Shown here: one piece after another, positions 16,331 to 25,987 of the stretch | Numbering within the stretch: the first letter of the stretch is position 1 | Layout: every line of letters starts with the position of its first letter | Assembly (NCBI GenBank): GCA_945862265.1 | Contig: CAMAXP010000007.1 | Span: 1-64,000 of the forward strand | Reading direction: 5' to 3' | Source of the DNA: Bordetella parapertussis | GTDB lineage: Bacteria; Pseudomonadota; Gammaproteobacteria; Burkholderiales; SG8-39 | Length of the DNA: 64,000 nucleotides | Translations under genes and position numbers: made by a program | The notes under the pieces: model-generated | Database searches by the model: none | Seen by the model: the letters and a program-made list of their open reading frames with translations, nothing else | What the model was told of the DNA's origin: nothing

Positions 16331-17373
16331 GTCGGGGCCGGTCCGGTTTCGTCGCCCTGGGCCTGGCTGACCGCCGCAGACGATTCGGCAGCCGTCCCCT
16401 CGAAATAGGCGGGCGAGCGCGGCGTCCGGTCGACCGTCAGCTTGAAGACATCGAAGCGGTTGTAGTAACCGACGATGTCGTGGAACTGCTTGGGTTCGAC
16501 GCACAGTCCCACATCGATGTCGGCGTACAGGATGCCTTCCTCGTCGCGCATCGTCTTGCTGATCGGCGTCCCGTCCGGCCCAAGGACGATGGACACGCTG
16601 CGCGGCGTGTTGTCGAGGATGGCCGCCACTTTCGCATCCCCCTGGACAACGGCATCGCGCGTGGCCCGGTCGAAGTAGGCCGAAGCCACGATGTTGAACA
16701 CCTTGCCCTCGAACGAGTGCCCGCCGGCGCGGATGCGGATCGCGGACTCAATGTCGTAGGCGCCCGCCTCGCCGGGCGGCCGGGTCGGCCAGATCGGCGG
16801 GTACGAGGAAATGTGGACCTGCTCGCCCTGCGCAATCAAGGCATAGCGGGCGAGCGGGTTGGTGTTCTCGCCGCAGATCAGCATGCCGATGCGGCCCACG
16901 TCGGTGGCCGTCACGTTGAGGCCGCGCCCGTCGCCCGGCGCCCACACCAGCTTCTCGTAGAAGGTCGGCACGAGCTTGCGGTGGTGGTTGAGGATGGCGC
17001 CATCCTCCCCGACCAGCACGTTGCTGTTCCACACACACCCCAGGCTCGCGTCGGTGCCCTCGTTGAACCCCATCGAGACGAACACCCCGTTGGCGCGGGC
17101 CGCCTGCGCAATCTGCGCAATCTCCGGGCCAGGTAGCCGGATGGCGGCCTGCATCAGGCGCCGGAAGAACTCGTGGTTCTCGATCGGCGCGCGCACCGCG
17201 GCCCAGATCGGGAACGCGGGGATGTACGTCTCAGGGAAAGCGATCAACCGGGCGCCGTTGGCCGCCGCCTCCGCAATGAGTGCACAGGCCTTGTCGACCG
17301 TCGCCTGCGTGTCCATGAACACGGGGGCGACGTGCATCGCGGCGGCTTTGAACTTCGGCAGGGCGGCGGTCAT
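16327..17373 (-). CDS. Nitrilase (carbon-nitrogen hydrolase)
   Basis: 348 aa, normal for true nitrilases. The catalytic triad is visible: E48 in IAFPETYIPAFP, K133 in HHRKLVPTFYEKLVW, and C167 in LICGENTNPLARY. CGENTNPLAR is the version found in nitrilases sensu stricto rather than in amidases or carbamoylases. The enzyme would turn R-CN into R-COOH plus ammonia in the cytoplasm. It lies 10 bp after the ABC binding-protein gene and overlaps the cupin. Whether it prefers aliphatic, aromatic or aryl-aceto nitriles cannot be decided. Confidence 0.92.
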   Translation of the reverse strand: MTAALPKFKAAAMHVAPVFMDTQATVDKACALIAEAAANGARLIAFPETYIPAFPIWAAVRAPIENHEFFRRLMQAAIRLPGPEIAQIAQAARANGVFVSMGFNEGTDASLGCVWNSNVLVGEDGAILNHHRKLVPTFYEKLVWAPGDGRGLNVTATDVGRIGMLICGENTNPLARYALIAQGEQVHISSYPPIWPTRPPGEAGAYDIESAIRIRAGGHSFEGKVFNIVASAYFDRATRDAVVQGDAKVAAILDNTPRSVSIVLGPDGTPISKTMRDEEGILYADIDVGLCVEPKQFHDIVGYYNRFDVFKLTVDRTPRSPAYFEGTAAESSAAVSQAQGDETGPAPT

Positions 17374-17383
17374 GCCTGGCGCC

Positions 17384-18676
17384 TCAGACCGGCATCTTCG
17401 ACAGGTCGTGACGCACCGGCATGTTCTTCGCGAGATCCTCCTTCGCGATCTTCTTCTTCACCTCGAAGCGGCCCTTCTCGATGCGGCTGATGTAGCAGTC
17501 GACGAGCCCGGCGTGGTCTTCCTTGCGCAGGATCTTGTTGCCCTGCGGGTGGCCGATGGAACTCTTCATCTGCAGGCCTTCCAGCGCGCGGATCACGCCC
17601 TCGGTGTCCTTGCGGGTCTTGTAGCCCGAAGTTTCGATGGCCGCCTTCAGCGTGTAGAGGCCTTCCCACGATTGCCAGGCATGGCTCTTGGCCATCACGC
17701 GCTTGCTGCCGGTCTCGCGCGCGTCGATGTCGTCGATCTCCATGATCTTGTTATGTTCCCGGTGGAAAGGGTCATCCTGGTACTTGACCACGCGCGGGAA
17801 GTTCTCGATGACGTACACGCCCTCGGCGGCGCCTTCGATGTCGGCCGGCGCGATGGCTTCGAGCGTGCCCATCACCGAGTACATCTTCATCTTGTTGCCG
17901 ATGCCCATCGACTTGGCCTGCGTGTAGAAAGCCACCGACAACGAACCGAAGAAGATCGAGAACACCACCTGCGTTTCGGCGGGGATCTGGGTGAGGTACG
18001 GCACGAAGTCCTTGGCGTCCAGCGGCACCGGGATGTTGCCGACGATCTTGCCGCCGAGTTTCTCGACGATCGCCTTGGTTTCCTGGAAGTGGCTCTGGCC
18101 CCACGCGTAGTCTGCATAGACCACGGTCCAGTTCTTGCCGAGGTTCTCCATGCACCAGGGCACTCCGGCCGCCGCGATCGAGTAGGTGTCCATGCCCGTG
18201 CGGAAGCTATAGCGCGTCCCCTTGGTGCCCGTCGCCTCGGTGGCCTCGCCCATGGAGAAATAGATCGTCTTGAGTTCGGTGGCGATTGGGATCGACGCGA
18301 GCATGACGCCCGAGTGGACTGAGCCCAGCACGAACTCTGCGTTGGCGCGCTGGACCAGGTTGCGGAGCTTGCGTGCACCGGTGGCCGGGTTTGATTCCGT
18401 GTCTTCGGTGACCAGCTCCACCTTGCGGTTGGCGATGCCGCCTTGCTTATTCAGCAACTCGACCGCTTTCTTTGCGGCCTTGTCGTGCCAGTAGCCCCAC
18501 GAGGCAAAGCCGCCCGTCTGCTCGCAATGGTGGCCGATCACGATCGGACCGGACGGGGCCTGCGCAAACAGGTCCTTCATGATGGTCAGGTTGGCCACGC
18601 CGGCGGCCGCACCACCGGCCAGTGCGTGCTGCAGGAAGCTGCGGCGGTCCACCTTCGGGTCGTTGCTGTTGTCCAT
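17384..18676 (-). CDS. ABC transporter substrate-binding protein, Liv/amide type, Tat-exported
   Basis: 430 aa. The N-terminus has a twin-arginine signal, DRRSFLQHALAGGAAAGVA, so it is folded before export. The mature part starts GPIVIGHHCEQTGGFASWGY and has the type I periplasmic fold of branched-chain amino acid, urea and short-chain amide binders (PF13458-like). It is encoded after livF with a 21-bp gap and before nitrilase. Placing the binding protein last in a livHMGF set is unusual. Its ligand is probably a nitrile, amide or related nitrogen compound (inference). Confidence 0.88.
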   Translation of the reverse strand: MDNSNDPKVDRRSFLQHALAGGAAAGVANLTIMKDLFAQAPSGPIVIGHHCEQTGGFASWGYWHDKAAKKAVELLNKQGGIANRKVELVTEDTESNPATGARKLRNLVQRANAEFVLGSVHSGVMLASIPIATELKTIYFSMGEATEATGTKGTRYSFRTGMDTYSIAAAGVPWCMENLGKNWTVVYADYAWGQSHFQETKAIVEKLGGKIVGNIPVPLDAKDFVPYLTQIPAETQVVFSIFFGSLSVAFYTQAKSMGIGNKMKMYSVMGTLEAIAPADIEGAAEGVYVIENFPRVVKYQDDPFHREHNKIMEIDDIDARETGSKRVMAKSHAWQSWEGLYTLKAAIETSGYKTRKDTEGVIRALEGLQMKSSIGHPQGNKILRKEDHAGLVDCYISRIEKGRFEVKKKIAKEDLAKNMPVRHDLSKMPV

Positions 18677-18697
18677 GTTCGCTCTCCTGGGTTGCGT

Positions 18698-19388
<691 letters not shown>

Positions 19389-19396
<8 letters not shown>

Positions 19397-20168
19397 CGGC
19401 CGCCTCCTCGGTATAGTCCTCGTCCTCGGGCCGGCCCAGATACGCCTCGCGCACTTTTTCGTTGGCCGCAATGTCCTTGGGGCTGCCGGTGGCGAGGATC
19501 GCGCCCTGCGCCATCACCGTGATGTCATCGGCGATTTCGAACACCACTTCCATGTCGTGCTCGATGATCACGATGTCGATCGTCTTCGCCAGCTCGCGGA
19601 TCTTCTCCACCGTGCGCTCGGTCTCGGCCGGGCTCATGCCGCAGATCGGCTCGTCGAGCAGCAGCAGTTTCGGGCGGGACGCGATCGCCATGCCGATTTC
19701 GAGCAGCGCGACGTCCCCATACGAGAGCGTGCCCGCCAGCCGGTCGGCAAGCGCGGTCAACTCCAACTGCTCCAGCACGCGTTCCACGTCTTCACAGGTC
19801 TGGCGGTAACTCGAGGCCGCCCGGAAGGGATTCATCACGCCCCGCCCCGCTTGCGCCGTGATCCACAGGTTGTCGGCGACGCTCAACTGGTTGAAGACGC
19901 TCTTGACCTGCAGCGTGCGCGACACGCCCAGCCGGCTGATCCGGTGGGGTTTCAGGCGGGTGATCTCCTCGCCGGCAAAGAACACGCGCCCCTCGTCCGA
20001 GGGAAGGAACCCGGAAATCAGGTTGAACAGCGTGGTCTTGCCCGCGCCGTTCGGGCCGATGATCGCGTGCAGCCGCCCCGGCTCGAACGCGAGCGTGAAG
20101 TTGTCCACGGCCGTCAGGCCGCCGAAGCGCTTGGACAAACCCTCGATGCGCAGGATCGGCGCAGTCAT
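19389..20168 (-). CDS. livG: ABC transporter ATP-binding protein LivG type
   Basis: 259 aa. Walker A is IIGPNGAGKTTLFNLISGF, then the LivG-type GVSRTLQVKSVF block and Walker B KLLLLDEPICGMSPAE. The signature region reads LAGTLSYGDVALLEIGMAIA rather than the textbook LSGGQ, but LSYG-Q/D variants are usual in LivG. ATG 20168 overlaps the livM stop by 4 bp. Confidence 0.92.
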
Positions 20169-21142
20169 GGTTTCTGCGCGCCGAAGCGCTCGAGGAGGTC
20201 GCGCCACACGCCGACCACGCCGCGCGGCGCGTAGATGACGATCAGGATCGCCACCGCCCCGACGATGAGCGAGTGGTGCTGCCAATGCGTGGACACGATT
20301 TCTCGAATCAGGATGAAGAGGCTGGTGCCGACCAGCGGGCCGAACAATGTTCCCGCGCCGCCCACGATGGTCCAGACCACCGCCTCGCCGGACACGTGAT
20401 AGAACATGTAGGTCGCCGAGGCATACCGCCCGAAGAACGCGAACAGCGCGCCGGACAACCCGGCGAGAAATCCCGCGATCACGAACGCGACGAGCCGCAG
20501 CCAGTACACGTTGAGGCCGATCAGCGAAGCGCGCACGTCGTTGTCGCGAATCGCCATGAAGGCCTTGCCGAGCGGGCTCGCCAGCAGGCGCCGCACCGCG
20601 TAGAGGCACAAGGCCACCGTAAACAGGATGAAGAAGTACTGGAACGATTCGTTTGCAAAGCCCCACTCCGTGCCACCGAACCTGAAGGTGGGCGGCATCG
20701 CGAAGCTGATGCCGTCGTCGCCGCCGGTGAGCGGCTTCAGCGTCAGCGCGAGGAAGTAGAAGATCAGCGAGAACACCACCGTGATGATCGCAAAGTAGTG
20801 CCAGGTCAGGCGCACTGCGAAGATGCCCGCGATGAACGCCATCGCCACCGGCGCGGCCACGCCGAGGCCCAGCGCGGGCCAGAACCCGAGCCCGAGTTTC
20901 TCCACCCCGATCGCCACGCCGTACATGCCGAACCCGAAGAAGAGGGCCTGCCCGAACGACAGCAGTCCCACATAGCCGAACAGCAGGTTGACGCTCGAGG
21001 CGAACAGCGACCAGATCAGGATCTCCGCGATCACGTTGACCCAGAAGCGGTCGGCGACGGCCGGGACCAGCCACGGCACTGCGAGCAGGAACACCGCAGA
21101 AAACCCGAGCACCACGCGATCGATGGCGGTGCGCGTCATCAC
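20165..21142 (-). CDS. livM: ABC transporter permease LivM type
   Basis: 325 aa, with eight to ten membrane helices and the conserved NLLFGYVGLLSFGQALFFGF segment, plus GKAFMAIRDNDVRASLIGLN, the cytoplasmic loop that contacts the ATPases. It overlaps livG and livH by 4 bp each, so the permease genes are translationally coupled. It forms the import channel together with LivH. Confidence 0.92.
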   Translation of the reverse strand: MMTRTAIDRVVLGFSAVFLLAVPWLVPAVADRFWVNVIAEILIWSLFASSVNLLFGYVGLLSFGQALFFGFGMYGVAIGVEKLGLGFWPALGLGVAAPVAMAFIAGIFAVRLTWHYFAIITVVFSLIFYFLALTLKPLTGGDDGISFAMPPTFRFGGTEWGFANESFQYFFILFTVALCLYAVRRLLASPLGKAFMAIRDNDVRASLIGLNVYWLRLVAFVIAGFLAGLSGALFAFFGRYASATYMFYHVSGEAVVWTIVGGAGTLFGPLVGTSLFILIREIVSTHWQHHSLIVGAVAILIVIYAPRGVVGVWRDLLERFGAQKP

Positions 21143-21999
21143 TTGGCGAGCCCCTTGAACAATCCCTGTGGCCGCAACAACAGCACGGCGCTCATCAGCA
21201 CGAGCGAAGCTATGCGCGCCACCGTGGGCGTGGCGAAACTGGAGAGGATGCCCTCGAGGAAGGCAAGCAGCACGGCGGCGGCGGCCGTCCCGGGCAGGTT
21301 GCCCAGGCCCCCGATGATCACTGCCATGAAGCAGAACGGCAGCACGTCCACACCGGCACGGAAATCGACCGTGGTGATCGGCGAGGCGACCACGCCGCCG
21401 AGCGCTGCGAGCGCGAAGCCCAGGCCGAACGTCACGCGGTACACGCGCTGCGCCGGGATGCCCATGGCCGTCGCGATCTCGGGGTCGTGGCGCACGGCGC
21501 GCATCCAGGTGCCCAGCTTCGTCCGGTGCAGGAACAGGAAGAACGCCGCCAGCGCGAGGATCGACACCCCCGCCGCAAACAGGCGATAGACCTCGTACTC
21601 GACGCCGAACAGGTCGAACGTGCCGCGGATCGGCGGCAGGATGCGGCGCGGCGTGGGCCCGAAGGTCATGCGGACGGTTTCCTGCAGGATCATCGACAGC
21701 CCGAAGGTCGCGACGATGGACAGCGCCGCGGCATTGCGGATCGGCTGCAGCACGATCCTCTGGATGATGGCGCCGAGGACGAAGCCGATCACCGGCGCGA
21801 GGACGAACGCCGGCCAGAAACTGCCGGTAGTCGTGAGCACAGTCCAGGCGACCACCGTGCCGATCATGAAGAAGTCGCCGTGCGCGAGGTTGATGATGTC
21901 GAGCAGGCCGAAGATGACCGACAGGCCCAGCGCGATCAGCGCGATGATGAGGCCCCAGACCAGCCCGTTGATGGCCAGCGCGGCGAGGGTGTTAGTCAA
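21139..21999 (-). CDS. livH: ABC transporter permease LivH type
   Basis: 286 aa with about eight membrane helices. It contains FGLLDIINLAHGDFFMIGT, the hallmark of LivH/UrtB permeases, and MRAVRHDPEIATAMGIPAQR, the coupling loop. It follows the isonitrile hydratase-like gene after an 18-bp gap and leads the HMGF block. Confidence 0.92.
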   Translation of the reverse strand: MTNTLAALAINGLVWGLIIALIALGLSVIFGLLDIINLAHGDFFMIGTVVAWTVLTTTGSFWPAFVLAPVIGFVLGAIIQRIVLQPIRNAAALSIVATFGLSMILQETVRMTFGPTPRRILPPIRGTFDLFGVEYEVYRLFAAGVSILALAAFFLFLHRTKLGTWMRAVRHDPEIATAMGIPAQRVYRVTFGLGFALAALGGVVASPITTVDFRAGVDVLPFCFMAVIIGGLGNLPGTAAAAVLLAFLEGILSSFATPTVARIASLVLMSAVLLLRPQGLFKGLAK

Positions 22000-22017
22000 C
22001 GCGGCGGCCCTTTGCGC

Positions 22018-22722
22018 TCAGAGCCCGAGCCGCGCCGCGACGCGCTTGCAGGTCTCTTCGCGGGCGAGGAACATTTTCTCGGCGCGTTTGGTCACCGTCT
22101 CAAGCACGGCCGCGGGAGCTTTGCCCGGCGAGCCGCTGTTGAACGGGGGGGCGGGCGAGTACTCCATGTAGAGCTGGATCTCTTGCGCCGCCTGTTCGCC
22201 TCGCAGCAGGGCCACGAGCGCCAGCGCCCCATCGATGCCGGAAGTCACCCCGCCGCAGGTGACGCGGTTCCGATCTACCACCACACGCTGATCGACATGC
22301 GTGGCGCCGAGGTGGCCAAGCAGCGATACCGCAGTCCAGTGGGTCGTGGCGCGATAGCCCTTGAGCAACCCGGCGGCGCCAAGGACCAGCGCGCCGGTAC
22401 ATACCGACACGACGTACTTTGCATGCTCGCCCTGGGCCTTCACGAACTCGATGACTTCCGTGTCCTCCATCAGCGCCTGTTGGCCGTAGCCGCCCGGGAC
22501 GACGAGCACGTCGAGCGGCGGCGCGTCAGCAAAAGCCATGGTCGGCTGCAGCACGAGGCCCATCATGTCCTTGATGGGCGCGGTGTCCTTCCACAGGAGG
22601 TGCAGGGAAGTATCCGGCATCCGCGACAGCACTTCGAACGGGCCCGTGAAATCGAGCTGGTCTAGCGCGGGGAACAACAGGAGGCCTACTTGCAGGGGTC
22701 TGGTTGCAGCCGTATTCGACAT
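22018..22722 (-). CDS. Isonitrile hydratase-like DJ-1/PfpI-family protein
   Basis: 234 aa. It opens VGLLLFPALDQLDFTGPFEV. The nucleophile elbow SVCTGALVLGAAGLLKGYRA has C108-T109 in the place of the catalytic Cys-Thr known for Pseudomonas InhA. LYMEYSPAPPFNSGSP at the C-terminal side is also shared with isonitrile hydratases. These enzymes add water to an isonitrile (R-NC) to give an N-substituted formamide. A different DJ-1-type activity is possible. It is the first gene of the nine-gene operon that also holds a nitrilase and an importer, which supports the call. Confidence 0.8.
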   Translation of the reverse strand: MSNTAATRPLQVGLLLFPALDQLDFTGPFEVLSRMPDTSLHLLWKDTAPIKDMMGLVLQPTMAFADAPPLDVLVVPGGYGQQALMEDTEVIEFVKAQGEHAKYVVSVCTGALVLGAAGLLKGYRATTHWTAVSLLGHLGATHVDQRVVVDRNRVTCGGVTSGIDGALALVALLRGEQAAQEIQLYMEYSPAPPFNSGSPGKAPAAVLETVTKRAEKMFLAREETCKRVAARLGL

Positions 22723-22820
22723 CGAATCCCTCCTGTTTGGGCTTGCGGCCGTTTATTCCGGCTCATGGGGTCACGATAGGGCGCGCTGCCTCTGCGCACA
22801 ACCCGGGAAAATTGCATCCT

Positions 22821-22840
22821 ACTGTGCAAAAATGCACAGT
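22821..22840. promoter_or_regulatory. 20-bp palindrome, candidate operator of the isonitrile/nitrile operon
   Basis: ACTGTGCA-AAAA-TGCACAGT: perfect 8-bp arms around a 4-bp spacer, ending 98 bp before the start codon of the hydratase-like gene and 6 bp after the LysR stop codon. No T run follows, so it does not look like a terminator. It is a plausible binding site for the neighbouring LysR protein or another dimeric regulator. Confidence 0.5.
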
Positions 22841-22846
22841 CCTCGA

Positions 22847-23779
22847 CTATCCCTTGCGCCCCTGCAGGAAAGCGCTGTCCGCCTCGATCTCCCGGCGCAG
22901 GAACTCCATCAGGGACACCACCTTCGGCCGCTTGCGTGAATGCTCGTGGGTCGCCAGCCACAGGTCACGCTTTACCTCGATCTGCCCGTGGAGCACCGGC
23001 TTCAGCCGCTTGTCCCCCACCGCGGTGAAGCTCGGCAGCAGGACGATGCCCAGCCCGCCCGCCGCCGCCCCCTGGTGGGCGGACATGCTCGTGCTGCGGA
23101 ATACGATGTTCGGCGCCGACACGGCATCCCGCAGCCAGCGTACCGCCTGGATCGACACGAGCTCGTCGATGTAGTCCACGAAAACGTGTTGCTTCAGGTC
23201 GGCGACCGAGGCCGGCGTGCCGTGGCTGTCGAGGTAAGCGGGGCTCGCATAGAGCCGGAGGGAAAACCAGCCCACCTTGCGCACGACCACGCCGGGGTTG
23301 TCCGGTCGCGTAAAGCTGAGCGTGACGTCGGCCTCACGCCTTGTGAGGTCGCCGAGCTGCGGCGAGGTCACCAGCTCGACCATCAAGTGTGGGTGCTGGG
23401 CCTTGAGCTTGGCGAGACGCGGCGCGATGTAGAAGCTGCCGATGCCCTCCATGGTCACCAGCCGCACGGTTTCGATCCGCGCATGCGCGATGCCGGCCGC
23501 GTCGGCGATCCCGTACGCACCGACTTCCATCTGCTCCGCATAACGCACCAGGTGTTCGCCCACGGGGGTGAGCGTGTAACCCTTCGCCGTCCGGTCGAAG
23601 AGCTTCTCCTCGAGCACGCCTTCGAGTTCGGCGATCCGCCGGCTGACCGTCGTGTGCTCGACGCCGAAGTGCCGGGCCACCACGGCAAGCCGTCCGCGCC
23701 GGGCGAGCTCCAGGAAATACCTGAGGTCGTCCCAGTTGAACGCGGAGATCAGGCGGGTCGGGGGAGCGGCTTTTTTCAA
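22847..23779 (-). CDS. LysR-type transcriptional regulator
   Basis: 310 aa. The HTH (about residues 16-75) reads DDLRYFLELARRGRLAVVAR and HFGVEHTTVSRRIAELEGVL. The effector domain begins VRLVTMEGIGSFYIAPRLAK. It has the same orientation as, and lies 124 bp upstream of, the nine-gene isonitrile/nitrile operon, whose regulator it probably is (inference from position). The palindrome at 22821-22840 lies between them. The inducer is unknown. Confidence 0.88.
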   Translation of the reverse strand: MKKAAPPTRLISAFNWDDLRYFLELARRGRLAVVARHFGVEHTTVSRRIAELEGVLEEKLFDRTAKGYTLTPVGEHLVRYAEQMEVGAYGIADAAGIAHARIETVRLVTMEGIGSFYIAPRLAKLKAQHPHLMVELVTSPQLGDLTRREADVTLSFTRPDNPGVVVRKVGWFSLRLYASPAYLDSHGTPASVADLKQHVFVDYIDELVSIQAVRWLRDAVSAPNIVFRSTSMSAHQGAAAGGLGIVLLPSFTAVGDKRLKPVLHGQIEVKRDLWLATHEHSRKRPKVVSLMEFLRREIEADSAFLQGRKG

Positions 23780-23856
23780 GGTACGGCTAGGATAACCGCC
23801 GAATCCCGTCTGCGGCGAAACGGTGCTGGCGGCCGATCGTCACGCTCGAGGGACGG

Positions 23857-24242
23857 GTGCACGGCGACCTTGCGCCGCAGGAGGCGATCCCGGGCCTTGA
23901 CAAGGCACCGCGCAACGCTCGCGGGGTGCGTTTCCCCGACCTCGTCGCGCCGCTGGGCACGCACGGCGGACAAAAAAACCGCAGACCTTCACCTGCTCGC
24001 TGGTCGGCTCCTACACGCCGTTTGCCACAACCAAGGCGCAGCGCGAAGCGAACAGCGATGCGCGGCCTTCGATCGCGGAACGCTACCGCAACCGCGACGA
24101 CTACGTGAACCGGATCCGCATCGCGGCCTACGACCTGATCGAGTCCGGCTTCCTGCTGCCCGAGGACGCCGCGATCATCATCCAGGCCGCGGCCGCGCAT
24201 CCCGGGTTCAGCGCCCAGCTGGCTAATCCGGCGCCGTGCTGA
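23857..24242 (+). pseudogene. Alpha/beta-hydrolase-domain protein, C-terminal remnant
   Basis: One frame reads ARGVRFPDLVAPLGTHGGQ (to about 23974). A second frame, from 23982 to the TGA at 24242, reads TCSLVGSYTPFATTKAQREA, then RPSIAERYRNRDDYVNRIR and SGFLLPEDAAIIIQAAAAHP. Together they look like the C-terminus of the large alpha/beta hydrolase domain family PF20091, broken by a frameshift near the A run at 23972-23978. No catalytic part remains. Apart from this remnant the interval 23780-24310 shows nothing else that I can support. Confidence 0.5.
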
Positions 24243-24310
24243 GGCGGTAGCGAGCACAGCATTGGTCGGGCGTGGTACGAATGCCTTCGAGGGGCGATCT
24301 TGCGCTGGGT

Positions 24311-24619
24311 TCAGGCGCGCGCCGGGGCAGCCTGCCACGGCTTTATCTTGGCGAGTACGCGCGCGAGAGAGTCCTTGGCGCGCTCTGTGTCGAACCGCGC
24401 CTGACCGCGCAGCCAGTACCCTTCCGACAGGCCGAAGAACCGGCACAGCCTGAGGTCCGTATCGGCGGTGATGGCGCGCCGCCCTGCCACGATTTCGCCA
24501 ATCCTTTGCGCCGGAACCCCGATCTCCTTCGCCAAACGGTACTGGGAGAGGCCCATGGGCTTGAGAAACTCCTCCAGAAGGATCTCTCCGGGGGGGATCG
24601 GTTTCAGTTTTTTCGCCAT
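24311..24619 (-). CDS. higA: HigA-family antitoxin
   Basis: 102 aa. It opens PIPPGEILLEEFLKPMGLSQ, the hallmark of HigA, followed by the XRE helix-turn-helix RLAKEIGVPAQRIGEIVAGR and LCRFFGLSEGYWLRGQARFD. It lies 12 bp downstream of higB, the toxin-first order normal for this family. It neutralises HigB and represses the shared promoter. It is intact. Confidence 0.93.
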   Translation of the reverse strand: MAKKLKPIPPGEILLEEFLKPMGLSQYRLAKEIGVPAQRIGEIVAGRRAITADTDLRLCRFFGLSEGYWLRGQARFDTERAKDSLARVLAKIKPWQAAPARA

Positions 24620-24631
24620 CGCCCGATTTCC

Positions 24632-24910
24632 TTAGTGGTAGTCCACGATCTCAACGTCTTCCGCGCCCGCGTGCCAGCGAAAGCATAGCCGGAACTGGGC
24701 ATTGATGCGGATACTGTGCTGGCCCGCCCGATTGCCATGCAGGGCTTCGAGGCGGTTTCCAGGCGGCACCCTCAAATCACCGAGCACGCCCGCCCAGTCG
24801 AGCTGCTCGAGCTTGCGCCGCGCGACGATCGCGATATTGGCGAACCGCGCGACCGGCTCGCGGTTGAACAGCTTTTGCGTGTCGGCGCACTTGAAAGACT
24901 TGATCGACAT
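24632..24910 (-). CDS. higB: HigB-family mRNA interferase toxin
   Basis: 92 aa, the normal length. It opens MSIKSFKCADTQKLFNREPV, then RRKLEQLDWAGVLGDLRVPP, NRLEALHGNRAGQHSIRINA and QFRLCFRW. The GNRAGQHSIRINAQFRLCF block with its Arg residues is the RelE-fold catalytic face. It cleaves mRNA on the ribosome. The pair appears complete. Confidence 0.93.
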   Translation of the reverse strand: MSIKSFKCADTQKLFNREPVARFANIAIVARRKLEQLDWAGVLGDLRVPPGNRLEALHGNRAGQHSIRINAQFRLCFRWHAGAEDVEIVDYH

Positions 24911-25002
24911 ACCTGAATAGTAACGCTACACGTGACTACTGAAAAGCGTCATTTTCGGCCCGACAGACCCGACCCCGTACTCGCGTGCTCGCGAATCCCC
25001 GC

Positions 25003-25914
25003 TCAAGCCAGCATTCCCAGCGCCAGGCGCGCCACCTCGCTGCCCGGCTCGCCCAACTGGCGCAGGATCTCGAAGTGGTTCACGCCGGGAATCTCGACCA
25101 CCTTCACCGGCTTGCCGGCCGCCGCGAGGACTTCGGCGTAGGCCTTCGGCTGCCGCCGAAACTCCGGCGTCTCCTTCTCGCCATAGACGAGCGTCAAAGG
25201 CGTATGGACCTTCTCCGGCTGCAGGATCGCGCTGAGCGCGAGTACCTCATCTTCGGACAGCTTCACGTAGCTGCTGCGCGCCGAGAGCATCACCGGGCGC
25301 ATGTCGTACATCCCCGAGACCAGCAGCGCGCTCTTCACAATGTCGCGCGGCAGGCCGAACTCCTTTTCCCAGTCGGTGAGCAGGGCCACGCCCGCAAGGT
25401 GCGAGCCCGAGGAATGCGAAGAAAGGTGGATGCGCTCCGGGTCGCCGCCAAAGCTCGCGGCATTGCGGTAAGTCCACGCGATGGCGGACTTCACCTGCGC
25501 GACCATCTCCGGGATGCGCACCTTGGGGATGTTGGAAAAATCCGGCACGACGCACGCGACACCCGCTGACACGAAAGTGGGTGCGATGAACGACTCCTCG
25601 TCCTTGGTGAACAGCGTCCAGCGTCCGCCGTGGATGTGGATGTGGACCGGCGCGCCGAAAGTCGACTCTGACCCCGATTTGGCGGGAAAGATATCGAGGG
25701 TCTCGTCCTCGCCGGCGCCATACGGCACGCTGCGCCGCATCTCGAGCCGCGCGCGCACGCGGGTGCCCTCGGCGCCATACCACGCGACGATCTCCTCGCG
25801 GTTGGGCGCGTAGACGCGCTGGTCGTACGCGGCGTCGAGCTCGGCCTGTGTGTAGCCGAGGTAGACCTTGCGCGCAGCCTCAGCGGGCATCGCCGGTACT
25901 TTCGGGTCAGTCAT
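25003..25914 (-). CDS. Alpha/beta-hydrolase, arylformamidase/esterase-like
   Basis: 303 aa. The oxyanion loop HGGRW is at 95-99. The nucleophile elbow LSSHSSGSHLAG puts Ser168 at the usual position, with Ser in place of the first Gly of G-x-S-x-G. A late GVNHFEIL supplies the His. The closest family I recognise is kynurenine-formamidase/carboxylesterase-like proteins. Residues 79-85 (KSGSEST) are encoded by a copy of a repeat also found at 62138-62156, so a repeat element has been inserted in frame. It is divergent from the TPR gene. Confidence 0.82.
   Translation of the reverse strand: MTDPKVPAMPAEAARKVYLGYTQAELDAAYDQRVYAPNREEIVAWYGAEGTRVRARLEMRRSVPYGAGEDETLDIFPAKSGSESTFGAPVHIHIHGGRWTLFTKDEESFIAPTFVSAGVACVVPDFSNIPKVRIPEMVAQVKSAIAWTYRNAASFGGDPERIHLSSHSSGSHLAGVALLTDWEKEFGLPRDIVKSALLVSGMYDMRPVMLSARSSYVKLSEDEVLALSAILQPEKVHTPLTLVYGEKETPEFRRQPKAYAEVLAAAGKPVKVVEIPGVNHFEILRQLGEPGSEVARLALGMLA
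25661..25679 (+). repeat. REP-like 19-mer inside a coding region
   Basis: GTCGACTCTGACCCCGATT here matches GTCGACTCCGACCCCGATT at 62138-62156 with one difference (18 of 19). Here it lies inside the hydrolase gene; there it is one arm of an inverted repeat in an intergenic gap. Confidence 0.6.
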
Positions 25915-25987
25915 CTCGTATACTCCGCTCCGCTGGTTCGCCGCGATTCTAATGCCTGCGACCAGTCTTCCCCCTACTGGCCTCGAT

